NCBI GenBank assembly: GCA_038373865.1 | Contig: JAXGGA010002350.1 | Coordinates: 1-64,000 of the forward strand | DNA length: 64,000 bases | Direction: 5' to 3' | Source of the DNA: Uloborus plumipes | Taxonomy: Eukaryota > Arthropoda > Arachnida > Araneae > Uloboridae | The notes under the pieces: model-generated | Databases searched by the model: none | What the model was told of the DNA's origin: nothing | The model's input: the letters and a program-made list of their open reading frames with translations, nothing else | Shown: positions 58,801 through 63,100 of the stretch, in pieces | Position numbering within the stretch: the stretch's first letter is position 1 | How the letters are laid out: the number at the start of each line of letters is the position of its first letter | Position numbers and translations under genes: made by a program

Positions 58801-60140
58801 TTTTTAGGATTGCGTGTTTAGTACAGCGGAGTTATCGAAATTGCAAATTTTGAAACAAATTTGCTGCCGCGATTTTCATTTCAGTTTCTTTTTTGTAACG
58901 TTGCGCTAGTGGTATCGTTAACAATACCTCTCCTCCCTCTTCCTTCCCAATTTGTTGCCGAACTTTTAGTGGACAAGAGGACAATACCTTCGTCTCTGGC
59001 GATCTCACATCCGAATTTTAAGTGGATGAGAGTATAATACCACCCTCCTACGCCCCCCCCTACTCTACGCCCCCGACGATGCGACTGCCGAATGTTTAGT
59101 GGACAAGAGAATTTGGGAAAAGGTCACATGTCAAGGTTAAGGTCGGGAAAGGGGTGTAGCATTTTTGAATGGTAGCCACGTTGGCGACCTCAGTGAAAAT
59201 AATGATCACCGAATCATGAAAATTGGTCGCATTTGGCGACTGGCGAGTGTTGACCTATAATCAATACCTCTTTTGACTCTCTACTTCCAGTGATTCTTGC
59301 AGAGATGAGGCTTTTTTTTTGTTTAATGCAAAATATCATGTAGCAGGTGGTTTATAAGTGTATTTCTTATTTTAGAGAAATATATTAAATGAGGTTCTAG
59401 AATTTTAGATCCCCAACTGAAATTGTCCAATTTGAAAGTCAATTCCTTGTTTTAAAATTGAAATGAAGAACACAAATTTTATTGTATTGGAAAACTCCTT
59501 ATTAGCTGTAAGAAAAATAAGAACTATGCTTTTATTTATGAAATGTGTTTTACATTGACAATGTTCAGAAAATATTATATCCTTACGTTTCTACTGAAGC
59601 ATAGATTCTGCAATTTCAGTTATTTCTCTTTCTCTAATTTTACTTACTTTAAAATTTTTCGTAACAAATTGAAAATAATGTCTTTTTGAGATATTTTTGA
59701 GATCAATTTTCATTTGTAAACTCTTTCTAGCAAAGATCAACAAGAAAGAGTTATGAGGGAAGTAAGAGCTCTTGCAATGCTGGAACACCCTGGTATTGTA
59801 CGATATTATAATTCATGGATTGAGAATCCTCCTGTTGGGTGGCAAAAAGGAAAAGATGCAGAAATGAATGTATGGTTGGTGTTATTTTTATTATTCTTTT
59901 TTTTTTTTTTTTTTTAAGTAGGAATTTTATTACACTTTTAAAAAATTCTTTTTTTTTTTAGGGATGTATCATCTGAAGTGGCACAAGAAACTTCATTTCT
60001 TCCTGTTGAAAAGAATAAACTTTCTAAAAAACTGAAGTTTAATTCCTTAATAGGTTATCAGAATGGTATAAATAGTTATGACTCTCTTTTGAGAAATGAT
60101 CAAGAGCTGAGCGATATTTCAAGTGGCGGCGTGTATTTTC
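2065..60140 (+). CDS. EIF2AK3: PERK (PEK) eIF2alpha kinase, 14 exons, 3' part beyond the window
   Basis: Spliced coding sequence: 2065-2177, 10402-10528, 11202-11399, 24500-24624, 26054-26264, 27732-27864, 28336-28446, 36497-36568, 38390-38498, 41756-41828, 41912-42030, 48816-48947, 59731-59874, 59962-60140. All junctions are GT-AG and every phase matches its neighbour, giving about 615 residues with no stop. PERK is an ER type I membrane kinase. Its lumenal domain senses unfolded protein, and its cytosolic kinase phosphorylates eIF2alpha to slow translation. Seen here: signal peptide (1-25), lumenal propeller-like domain with PSLDG and IVGGK motifs, membrane helix (about 401-421), GKGGFG glycine loop (476-481), Lys498 in AVKR, alphaC Glu518 in [16 protein letters not shown], and the start of the insert loop. 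The C-lobe (HRDLK, DFG) is not in the window. The protein matches what is known of human PERK along its length; related eIF2alpha kinases lack this lumenal domain. Confidence 0.93.
3161..3381. mobile_element. Short MITE inserted in the left end of the old hAT-like element
   Basis: Inverted ends AGGGGTCAATCCAGG (3161) and GGTTGACCCCT (to 3381) enclose about 220 bp with several GAATTTTGTGAA words. It splits the CAGTG tip of the surrounding hAT-like element from the rest of that terminus, so it inserted later. A related fuzzy segment lies near 62228-62300. The target duplication is unclear. Confidence 0.45.
3566..5640. mobile_element. Nonautonomous element with GGGGCACATGTGAAC-type ends
   Basis: The left end GGGGAAAGGGGGCACATGTG and the right end, read on the - strand as GGGAGAGGGGGGCACATGTA, are inverted copies about 2.07 kb apart. 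CACATGTG-type words recur inside (about 4618, 5180, 5605 and 5622), with an inner inverted pair of GGGGCA words near 4391-4427. There is no coding frame. The flanking bases do not give a clear duplication, so the superfamily is not assigned. A GGTTTAAACC-rich patch (3649-3685) near the left end recalls the hAT element at 62460. Confidence 0.5.
6983..7072. mobile_element. 90-bp pogo/Tc1-mariner type MITE
   Basis: TA dinucleotides at 6981-6982 and 7073-7074 flank inverted ends CCATATTTTTCCTTGTATAA and CGAAAAATACGG. The internal words ATAAGACGCACC and GTGTCTTA are the usual mark of pogo/Tigger-type MITEs. A poly-C run and its GGGG partner form the middle of the hairpin. It is a deleted relative of the larger element at 15894-20665, whose ends also begin CCGTATTTT. 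Confidence 0.7.
7618..7815. mobile_element. MITE-like segment with CAGTGGCGTAC end
   Basis: The segment starts with GCAGTGGCGTACCCC and ends near TACGTTACACCGC, an imperfect inverted match, with G-rich and C-rich tracts just inside both ends (7649-7660 and 7754-7766). CAGTGGCGTAC-type tips are common in arthropod nonautonomous DNA elements. No clean target duplication was found. Confidence 0.4.
8740..9150. other. GC-rich, purine-biased segment in intron 1
   Basis: Against an AT-rich intron, this stretch is rich in CpG and in GCGAG/GAGAGG words, and it carries two overlapping open frames (70 and 154 codons, + strand). Neither frame has recognisable domains, and the overlap in two frames suggests composition rather than coding. 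A shorter patch with similar CGAGAG words lies at 7200-7315. It may be an eroded repeat or an intronic CpG-rich regulatory region. Confidence 0.4.
10034..10240. mobile_element. 207-bp hAT-type MITE with perfect 8-bp duplication
   Basis: The octamer CACATGAG occurs directly on both sides (10026-10033 and 10241-10248). Ends CAAGGGCAGATCCAG and CTGGATCTGCTCCTG are inverted. GGGGGTCATTTTCGG and GGGGGTCATGACCCCC words lie inside. An 8-bp duplication fits the hAT superfamily. The same family, in the opposite orientation, is at 14563-14755. Confidence 0.8.
10402..10528 (+). CDS. EIF2AK3: PERK exon 2: first lumenal propeller strands
   Basis: Encodes residues 38-80. [20 protein letters not shown] followed by CWKT and SSSLSKF parallels the human PERK segment with STLDG, ALDPENHG and SSSLSK. 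This is one PQQ-like repeat of the stress-sensing domain. Acceptor TTTCATAG, donor AAG|GTAAGT, ending in phase 0. Confidence 0.93.
10529..11201. other. EIF2AK3: PERK intron 2
   Basis: AT-rich 673-bp intron with a TTTTTTTTAG acceptor. Nothing else was recognised in it. Confidence 0.8.
11202..11399 (+). CDS. EIF2AK3: PERK exon 3: lumenal domain with PSLDG and VGGK motifs
   Basis: Encodes residues 81-146. It contains [24 protein letters not shown] and SIVGGK, corresponding to human PERK IIPSLDGALFQWD, VESLLESS and VLVGGK. These motifs form the core of the PERK/IRE1-like lumenal dimerisation domain. Phase 0 on both sides, 66 codons exactly. Confidence 0.96.
13618..13650. repeat. Perfect 15-3-15 hairpin
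   Basis: AGTCCCCCGCCTAGT, then ATA, then ACTAGGCGGGGGACT: a perfect GC-rich stem of 15 bp with a three-base loop in very AT-rich surroundings. The outer half of the stem, GGGGGACT, recurs as GGGGACTG elsewhere in the same element (about 14003, 14116 and 14311). Confidence 0.9.
13931..14156. repeat. 113-bp tandem duplication
   Basis: Two adjacent, apparently identical copies of a 113-bp unit (13931-14043 and 14044-14156), starting TTTAAACTTCATGCC and containing CAGGGGACTG and TCCGGACAG. Identity implies a recent duplication inside the nested element. Confidence 0.85.
14563..14755. mobile_element. 193-bp hAT-type MITE, second copy
   Basis: A perfect octamer ATAATATC flanks the element (14555-14562 and 14756-14763). 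The ends CAGGCACGGATCCAG and CTGGATCCGCCCTTG match the family of the MITE at 10034-10240, in the opposite orientation. It is nested in repeat L copy A, and copy B lacks it at the equivalent site. Confidence 0.8.
18593..20012 (-). mobile_element. Tc1-like transposon, young, with 49-bp identical inverted ends
   Basis: TA at 18591-18592 and 20013-20014 flanks a 1420-bp element. Its first 49 bases (starting CACTGCTCGACATTGAAAAT) are repeated without a mismatch, inverted, at the other end. One transposase reading frame on the - strand fills most of the interior. This is a full-length structure of the Tc1/mariner superfamily. Identical ends and a single lesion in the gene point to recent insertion. 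Confidence 0.93.
18738..19769 (-). pseudogene. Tc1-family transposase with one in-frame stop
   Basis: Two blocks (19769-19239 and 19208-18738) lie in the same frame, separated only by a TGA (19241-19239) after YVWR and 10 further codons. Together they give about 340 residues, the usual size. The N-terminal half has a paired-like helix-turn-helix ([21 protein letters not shown]). The catalytic aspartates are in VVFSDESRF and FQQDNARPH, and the glutamate is in [12 protein letters not shown]. By my count 32 residues separate the second Asp and the Glu, against 34 in typical Tc1 elements. A TGA where CGA (Arg) would fit is a simple transition. The protein would cut and paste its own element. Confidence 0.9.
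20671..22235. mobile_element. Foldback-type element with about 673-bp inverted arms
   Basis: TA flanks on both sides (20669-20670 and 22236-22237). The tips are CACTAGGTGGCCAAAAGTAT and its inverse, a common Tc1/mariner terminus. The arms 20671-21343 and 21563-22235 are nearly identical inverted copies. A 219-bp centre includes a degenerate extra tip (GTGTCTGGATACTTTTGG, 21413-21430). Matching open frames in both arms (such as 20905-20717 on - and 22001-22189 on +) are mirror images of noncoding DNA. It sits 5 bp from the end of the pogo-like element. Confidence 0.85.
24500..24624 (+). CDS. EIF2AK3: PERK exon 4
   Basis: Encodes residues 147-188. [10 protein letters not shown], then [16 protein letters not shown], corresponds to human PERK VRYICSALGC, then EDILLLQRTQKTVRAV. 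This is the part of the lumenal domain with the conserved paired cysteines. Starts in phase 0, ends in phase 2 with AG|GTAAGT. Confidence 0.94.
24625..26053. other. EIF2AK3: PERK intron 4
   Basis: 1.4-kb AT-rich intron with a TTGCAG acceptor. A short poly-G run lies near 24672. No mobile element or gene was recognised. Confidence 0.75.
26054..26264 (+). CDS. EIF2AK3: PERK exon 5
   Basis: Encodes residues 188-258. It begins with SWHFRVGE (human PERK KWNFSVGHFE) and ends with [25 protein letters not shown] strands (human VKVSVADWKVMAF, then LEWEYQF). The split serine codon AG|T agrees with exon 4. Donor CAG|GTATGT in phase 0. Confidence 0.94.
26407..27486 (-). mobile_element. Internally deleted piggyBac-like element
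   Basis: On the - strand the right end reads TTAACCCATTTAAAAGG and the left end reads, on the + strand, TAAACCCCTTTTTGAC. This fits a TTAA target (one copy mutated to TAAA) with CCC-starting ends. Two transposase pieces remain on the - strand: an acidic N-terminal-like stretch ([15 protein letters not shown], around 26920-26970) and the C-terminal Cys-rich domain (26745-26885). The catalytic core is missing. A 33-bp unit is repeated three times at 27028-27120. Confidence 0.65.
26735..26885 (-). pseudogene. piggyBac transposase C-terminal Cys-rich domain remnant
   Basis: The - strand frame reads [19 protein letters not shown], later [17 protein letters not shown], and then a stop. This matches the end of piggyBac transposases, where a CxxC pair near the start and a closing C-F-x-x-[YF] motif belong to the DNA-binding cross-brace domain. 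Several of the middle cysteines and the usual histidine are replaced, so the domain has decayed. It is in a different frame from the acidic N-terminal-like piece upstream. Confidence 0.7.
27732..27864 (+). CDS. EIF2AK3: PERK exon 6
   Basis: Encodes residues 259-303. [25 protein letters not shown] corresponds to the human PERK region [24 protein letters not shown], followed by an acidic stretch and SRLFLG (human NSVYLG). Acceptor TTTTCAG, donor TTAG|GTAAAG, ending in phase 1. Confidence 0.93.
28336..28446 (+). CDS. EIF2AK3: PERK exon 7
   Basis: Encodes residues 303-340, beginning with the split Gly of [11 protein letters not shown], which matches human YLGMYRGQLYL. The remainder is basic and polar and diverged. 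The short intron before it (27865-28335) is featureless. Phase 1 on both sides; donor ATTG|GTAAGC. Confidence 0.9.
29589..29794. mobile_element. 186-bp MITE with 10-bp target duplication
   Basis: AGACATAGAA occurs directly at 29589-29598 and 29785-29794. Between them, inverted ends TTAAGGCAGGAATTCAAGTG and CACTTGAATTCGGCCCTT bracket DNA containing four AATCGC/GCGATT words, three of them adjoining TGCAA/TTGCA. A 9-10-bp duplication is more typical of Mutator-like (MULE) elements than of hAT or Tc1 types. Superfamily assignment is inference. Confidence 0.7.
31336..31401. repeat. Short hairpin MITE around a poly-A loop
   Basis: CAGGGCTGTAAAACGCAAAA, then TTTTCA, a run of A, and TGAAAATTTTGCG, leading to TTTACAGCTCTG: a nearly perfect stem of about 25 bp. 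A second, less complete copy with the same CAGGGCTGTAAAA start is at 30850-30900. Confidence 0.7.
31776..31818. repeat. (TA)n tract
   Basis: A run of alternating TA of roughly 35 bases ends where the 651-bp palindrome starts; a shorter TATATATATA follows its right end. The palindrome probably inserted into a TA microsatellite. Confidence 0.9.
31817..32467. mobile_element. 651-bp palindromic element in a TA repeat
   Basis: The left arm starts AGGGTGTCCACTCCAATCG and the right arm ends CGATTGGAGTGGACACCCTG. The arms (about 300 bp each) are nearly perfect inverted copies up to TTTTGAAAAATCAAGATTTTG (32093-32113) and its inverse (about 32170-32190), leaving a short centre. There is no coding frame. 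TA flanks suggest a Tc1/mariner-type MITE. Transcribed as part of the PERK pre-mRNA, it could fold into a long hairpin. Confidence 0.85.
33323..35393. mobile_element. 2.07-kb element with GGGTCATTCCAT ends and repeated TTACGTTAGTCA motif
   Basis: The left tip GGGTCATTCCAT and right tip ATGGAATGACCC are inverted. A 15-mer, TGTTACGTTAGTCAC or its inverse, recurs inside at 33683, 33838, 33863, 34987, 35185 and 35366, with a 14-base variant at 34973, mainly within 600 bp of each end. Such clustered subterminal repeats are typical transposase-binding sites. No transposase frame is present. The tip is shared with the palindromic element at 51234-54008. Confidence 0.7.
36497..36568 (+). CDS. EIF2AK3: PERK exon 8
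   Basis: Encodes residues 340-364. [20 protein letters not shown] and FSNG correspond to human PERK TPVLVGSDEFDKCLSNDKF and YSNG, late in the lumenal region. Both ends are phase 1; acceptor TTTTCAG, donor AATG|GTAAGA. Confidence 0.93.
36569..38389. other. EIF2AK3: PERK intron 8
   Basis: 1.8-kb AT-rich intron. A poly-G run near 36879 follows a CCAGGCCCGTCATTTACAG word that resembles the tip of an arthropod MITE, but no partner end was identified. Nothing else was recognised. Confidence 0.6.
38390..38498 (+). CDS. EIF2AK3: PERK exon 9: lumenal juxtamembrane segment
   Basis: Encodes residues 364-400. [19 protein letters not shown] resembles human PERK NGYYLPYYKRERNKRSTQ. Two N-glycosylation sequons, NQT and NAT, lie here, consistent with a lumenal position. 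It is 109 nt long, starts in phase 1, and ends in phase 2 with TTG|GTTAGT, so that its TG joins the G of exon 10 to give a Trp at the membrane edge, as in the human LLLHWW sequence. Confidence 0.9.
40370..40478 (+). other. Candidate alternative PERK exon (unproven)
   Basis: A 109-nt open segment follows a pyrimidine-rich stretch ending TTTTCAAG and precedes a GT donor (GG|GTTACT). In phase it reads [20 protein letters not shown], then a Ser-rich tail ending QVNG. It has the same length and entry and exit phases as exon 9 (phase 1 in, phase 2 out), so it could replace exon 9. With a second AG at 40387-40388 it would instead be a 90-nt exon that could be included after exon 9. Human PERK has no obvious extra sequence here. 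The donor lies within the target duplication of the adjacent hAT-like insertion, which may have altered the site. It may equally be chance. Confidence 0.3.
40487..41325. mobile_element. 839-bp nonautonomous hAT-type element
   Basis: GTTACTAA (40479-40486) and GTTACTAG (41326-41333) form an 8-bp duplication with one mismatch. The ends TAGTGCTGCAACATTGATG and, inverted, TAGGGGTGTGACATCGAAG are similar. The interior repeats CATCGATGTTTT and its variants many times near the left end. No coding frame. Confidence 0.75.
41756..41828 (+). CDS. EIF2AK3: PERK exon 10: transmembrane helix
   Basis: Encodes residues 400-424: a Trp, then [20 protein letters not shown], then IHVK. This is a single hydrophobic helix of about 21 residues followed by positive charge, the type I anchor of PERK (human EIVATILFCIIATTF). 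Acceptor TTTCAG, donor AAG|GTATTT, ending in phase 0. Confidence 0.93.
41912..42030 (+). CDS. EIF2AK3: PERK exon 11: cytosolic linker
   Basis: Encodes residues 425-464, a polar, acidic linker ending KDKNYFSR, directly before the kinase domain. Human PERK has a similar polar linker ending ISRYLTDFE. The 83-bp intron before it is the shortest in the window. Donor CACG|GTATGT in phase 2. Confidence 0.88.
43705..44218. mobile_element. 514-bp piggyBac-type MITE
   Basis: TTAA lies at both edges (43701-43704 and 44219-44222), with inverted ends CCCATTAATGCCTGACTA and CTAGGCATTAATGGG. TTAA duplication plus a CCC start is diagnostic of the piggyBac superfamily. No transposase is encoded. A GGGACG/CGTCCC hairpin lies just inside the right end. 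Confidence 0.8.
44977..45482. mobile_element. 506-bp piggyBac-type MITE, second family
   Basis: TTAA at 44973-44976 and 45483-45486 flanks inverted ends CCCTTAACTTC and GAAGTTAAGGG. A small palindrome TGTTGCA, TTTC, TGCAACA lies near the left end (44993-45010). The ends differ from the element at 43705, so this is a separate family. Open frames within it (45011-45235, 45168-45362) overlap and look noncoding. Confidence 0.78.
46516..46623. mobile_element. 108-bp MITE nested in a hAT-like left end
   Basis: Inverted ends CCCAGGTAGCACAAAAAACG and CGAAGTGTGCTACTTGGG, with AACGTTT words between. It interrupts sequence following the CAGTGGTTCGCAATGG tip (46467), where GGGCGGT words continue on both sides. 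Confidence 0.65.
48816..48947 (+). CDS. EIF2AK3: PERK exon 12: kinase glycine-rich loop and catalytic lysine
   Basis: Encodes residues 464-508. [20 protein letters not shown] carries the glycine loop, and [18 protein letters not shown] carries Lys498 of the VAIK-type motif. Human PERK reads [20 protein letters not shown], then DCNYAIKRIRLP. Lys498 would bind the ATP phosphates. Acceptor TCTTATAG, donor AAAAA|GTAAGA in phase 2. Confidence 0.97.
49247..50715 (-). mobile_element. Tc1-like transposon, decayed
   Basis: TA flanks (49245-49246 and 50716-50717) and inverted ends starting CACTGGTTATCA, about 45 bp with several mismatches. The 1.47-kb length is full size for Tc1. Its ends and protein differ from the element at 18593, so it is another lineage and older. 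Confidence 0.9.
49461..50466 (-). pseudogene. Tc1-family transposase, two stops and a frameshift
   Basis: The frame starts at 50466 with a helix-turn-helix region ([19 protein letters not shown]), meets TGA after 42 codons and TAG near 50088, then shifts frame before the C-terminal half (49946-49461). The first catalytic Asp is in LLFTDESRF, the second in QDDNARPH and the Glu in [12 protein letters not shown], with 34 residues between the last two: DD34E, the standard Tc1 spacing. The lesions make it inactive. Confidence 0.88.
51234..54008. mobile_element. 2.78-kb palindromic element with GGTCATTCCA ends
   Basis: Arms 51234-52592 and 52642-54008 are nearly identical inverted copies around a 49-bp centre. 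The flanks share TGTATG (51228-51233 and 54009-54014), a likely 6-bp target duplication. The tips GGTCATTCCATTTTAAATC match the family of the element at 33323-35393. Each arm holds one copy of the same short open frame. Transcription through it would give a hairpin of over 1.3 kb. Confidence 0.85.
52423..52811. other. Same short peptide frame in both palindrome arms
   Basis: The + strand frame 52423-52608 (61 codons) and the - strand frame 52811-52587 (74 codons) start with the same [16 protein letters not shown] and stay identical for about 56 residues except for Asn/Asp, Arg/Ser and Arg/Gly changes. The last residues differ because the frames run into the palindrome centre. The peptide is acidic and Ser-rich and of no family I recognise. 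It could be the first exon of a lost transposase, or a captured host exon. Confidence 0.5.
54520..55830 (+). pseudogene. Degenerate member of an uncharacterised arthropod transposon-linked protein family
   Basis: Pieces in shifting frames resemble, in the right order, a protein family I recall from many arthropod genomes as uncharacterised. They are: [19 protein letters not shown] (about 54565-54620); MCFNTTC and [10 protein letters not shown], leading to LDIVF (54760-54890; family pattern CFDTTxSNTG, later CRHHxxE); [20 protein letters not shown] (about 55300-55370; family FRxPGxxxxARWMxKxIYSLKI); and [19 protein letters not shown], then [15 protein letters not shown] (about 55640-55760). 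The order and spacing support one eroded gene. The 8-bp duplication of its host element suggests hAT relatedness. The family match is from memory. Confidence 0.55.
56121..56490. repeat. 170-bp tandem repeat at the right end of the hAT-like element
   Basis: AAAATACAAAGGCTAC-type words recur at 56121, 56291 and 56461, an exact 170-bp period. Each unit includes TGACCTCTAAATATT or GCGACCTCTAAATATT, CAAAATTTTGCAC and GTATATAGTGGCAC. The same unit exists once, inverted, at the left end of the element, split by the palindrome. Confidence 0.85.
57664..58500. repeat. Degenerate approx. 240-bp tandem units in repeat L copy B
   Basis: About four units, each with a GAGCC/GAG start, a TAGCAGATAA-like word, a CCTCAAA word, an AATAATT run and a GGATGCAAAAAGATT word, begin near 57670, 57909, 58163 and 58388. 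A poly-A/C tract (58108-58145) interrupts the third. Copy A retains only about two units around its MITE insertion. Confidence 0.65.
59731..59874 (+). CDS. EIF2AK3: PERK exon 13: kinase alphaC helix region
   Basis: Encodes residues 508-556. [20 protein letters not shown], then [14 protein letters not shown], corresponds almost residue for residue to human [24 protein letters not shown], then YFNAWLEAPPEKWQ. Glu518 should pair with Lys498. Acceptor TTTCTAG, donor GTATG|GTTGGT in phase 2. Confidence 0.98.
59962..60140 (+). CDS. EIF2AK3: PERK exon 14: start of the kinase insert loop
   Basis: Encodes residues 556-616. A Trp-Asp start (human IWLKDES) is followed by a polar Ser-rich stretch ending DISSGGVYF. 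This is the long, poorly conserved insert between N-lobe strands that is characteristic of PERK and other eIF2alpha kinases. Two donors are possible: TTTTC|GTGAGT (exon end 60140) or, four bases later, GTGA|GTAAGT (end 60144). They leave different phases, and the next exon lies outside the window, so the choice is open. The 87-bp intron before it is very T-rich. Confidence 0.88.
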
Positions 60141-63100
60141 GTGAGTAAGTTAACTAGAAATGTTTGACTATGGTGTAATTATGAGCTTACACATTGTTTT
60201 AGAAAACTAGTTCTCATTATGAAAACGCTTTTGGACGATTAGAAAAATATTTTTTAAAGGATTTGAATTATATGTCTTAGTCAAAAAATTTTAAAAAATC
60301 ATCAATTGTTTGTTTCAAGTAAATGACTTGGACTTATCAAAATGCATGCTAAATTAGTATGTTTCACTTGATTCTTTATCTACACCTTATGAAGACAATA
60401 AATTTTCAGTCCGACATCAGGACTTGGGGAAAATAATGACAATAAGCAATTTTGATTACCCAAGAGGCTTACATTAGTCTCCACAGAGAAATTGAACTCT
60501 ATGTAAATCCTCATCTACTAACAATTGCATTTGCTTCTAAGTAATTTTGGGGAAACAGCTTATGACTCTGAATATGTACAAGAACAATAGTAATAATAAT
60601 ATGAAAAGAAATCTGTGATTAAATTATTTAAAAGGAACTGTGTGAATATTAGAAAAAAAGAAAGAAAAGAATAAGATATAAAGGAATATCTGTTAAAATT
60701 ATTTAGGAAAATGAATCAAGAAAACGATGAAACTGGACTTTTCAGCCCTAGAAATTTCATCCAAAGGTCGTAATTAAAAAAAAAAGTAAGGTACGATCTA
60801 AGAGACAGAATGCTTAAGTCCTAAATACATATGTAATGCTTCTACCTAATGCGACACTGTTTAGTATGTATTTGACTTCAGCATTTTATTTATTTAATTG
60901 TTGGTTTGTTTATTTATTATTTATTTATTTATTTATTTATTTGAGAGGGTGTGAAGGGTTATGACCATTGGAACCATTGGATAAATCTTCCATTGTTGAG
61001 TCTAGTTCCATTATTTTTCTCTATTCAACTTTCTATTTTAATATTTGATTTGTTATCAATATTTGTTTGGTTTATTAGTTTAGCTACTTACAATCTAGGG
61101 TGGAACAAAAAGATGAAGTTTTGATTTTTTATTTATGATAGCTTCAAAATTTGCCTTTGGTGTAAATATACTTTTAAATGTTTTAAAAAAAATGTTGAAT
61201 TGCAGCTTGAAGTGTTAAGTACAATACAGTTCCATGAAGTTGCAATTTCTCCTACATTTTAAAATTTTCTACAAATGTAGTCAAATATACTGTTTTGATT
61301 TCAAATACTGTCAAAAAGTAGTTGATGTGTTAAAACAGACACATTTTTAAAAACAGTTTTTGGATTATGTCTTGAGGGATTTTGCAAGGGCAATCGAGTT
61401 TTGTAAAATCATTTTTTGTAACTTCTTCAAAGATTTTTATGTGTTTCAATTATGCAGTAACCAGTTTCAAATAGAGAGTTCAATATGAAAATTAGGATAA
61501 AAACACAGGGTTCGTAAGCCGTTCCTTTTATATTTAGTCCTCAAAAGTGCTTACAATTCCTCATTTTTTTACTCTTATTACTTAAAACACAGATTTTTGT
61601 TTTCTTAATTGTTAGTGTCCCCACACCTGAAAAATAATGGAATGTCGTGAATTTTTTGGCATGATCTAAATTAGTCATGGAAAGTCATGATTTTTGTCAA
61701 AAAATGCTCAAAAATCATAAATTTTTACAATTGGTCATGGATTTTGGTTTCTAGAAAATACTTCTTTGCAAAATGTTACAGATTGGGCATAAAATTTACG
61801 CATTTTGCTGATTTGTACTCTTTCACCCATCAACCTATATTTTTGACCTAATCAAAGTCTGATTTCATCCACTTTAATAAAACTTGCTCGATTTTGTTTG
61901 CTATGTAGTGTAAGTTTCATATTATACTGGTAAGTTTCATATTATACCTACTCGCCCATCCAAGCCACCTAAGCAAATACCATTAGTAAAAAATATTAAG
62001 TTTCATCAGTGTTTATCTTAAGTTTATGAAGATTTTTGAAAATAAAATTCGTCCAAGAAGTTAAATAAGAACATTTAAAATGGCAATAGATTAGGAATAT
62101 TGTGGGATTTCCATTGTTTTTTTTTTTTCTTTTAAATTCAAGAAATGTTGCAAATTGCTAAGAATTGAGATTTTTTTTCACAATTTGTATGTTTTTCTTA
62201 AAATTTTGGTGGTCATATCATGTAAGTCAGGGGTCATTTCAGGATTTTTTTCTGGACCTGTTTTTAGAATTTTGGAAAAAATAGCTAAGAATTTTGCGAA
62301 AACTAATGTACATGCACGCCACACATGTACGAAGCACCAAGGAAAAGGAATATAGTGAGGCAATTTCGTTACATGTACTTTGGTATATTTTAGTGGAGTA
62401 AATAAATCATATGGTAAGCAATTCTAGAGGTAAATTGTTTTAAACTATCATGTCACAGTCAGGGTTGAGCGATTTAAATCAACGCGATTTAAATCAGCTG
62501 ATTTTTTTTTTAAGAATCATTGATTTAAATCATGACTTTTAATTCAAAAGAATGAATTTGATAGGCATGAAGTTCAGAGTATTTTTATTAGAAAAAAACC
62601 AATTAACAAGCAAATATTAATTATAAACGATTCTTTTACGCAAAAAAAAGAACGATTCATAATGTTTTTAAAAAAGAACAATTTAAACCAAAGAAAAATT
62701 AAAAAAAAATCATGATATCAATAAAATTAAAAAAGAAAATGCAAAGGATATATAAATCAAGCTGCTTCTGTTAAAAGTTAGTTGCAATTTAGCTGTTAGG
62801 AGTTAAGCTATTAAGATATTCATTTAAAAATACACTTGTCATACTATCCTCTCAATGTTTAAAAAATAATAATAATTTTCACTCCCTGGTGAATTTTATT
62901 AAAGATTTGGAAGTCAAGATGCAGGTGCTTCTTTCTTTAATCATGGATTTTATTTTATGGGTCTTTGAAAAAGAGTTAAAGAAATGAATTTGCTGCAGTT
63001 CACAATGATCCACTGATTTTCGATTGAGAGGCAAATTTATGATCGCTGTTTTTTCATATTTTGAAAAATCATCTGCTTTCGGACAATCACTTTTATTTTC

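Larger units (their letters stand above)
51137..59259. mobile_element. Repeat L, copy B, split by a 5.4-kb insertion
   Basis: The left tip TATACCTCAACAC (51137-51149) is separated from the body (56506-59259) by the insertion at 51150-56505. The body matches copy A (12264-15747) closely, from CAACACTCAAATTTTGAATT to GAGTGTTGACCTATA. Copy B keeps about four degenerate tandem units (57664-58500) where copy A has about two. No clear 8-bp duplication flanks copy B, unlike copy A. Confidence 0.75.
48948..59730. other. EIF2AK3: PERK intron 12 (10.8 kb)
   Basis: The intron splits the kinase N-lobe and is mostly transposon: a decayed Tc1-like element (49247-50715) and repeat L copy B (51137-59259), which contains a hAT-like element (51150-56505), which in turn contains a palindromic element (51234-54008). 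The short stretches 48948-49240, 50720-51130 and 59265-59730 are AT-rich and featureless. Confidence 0.8.
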
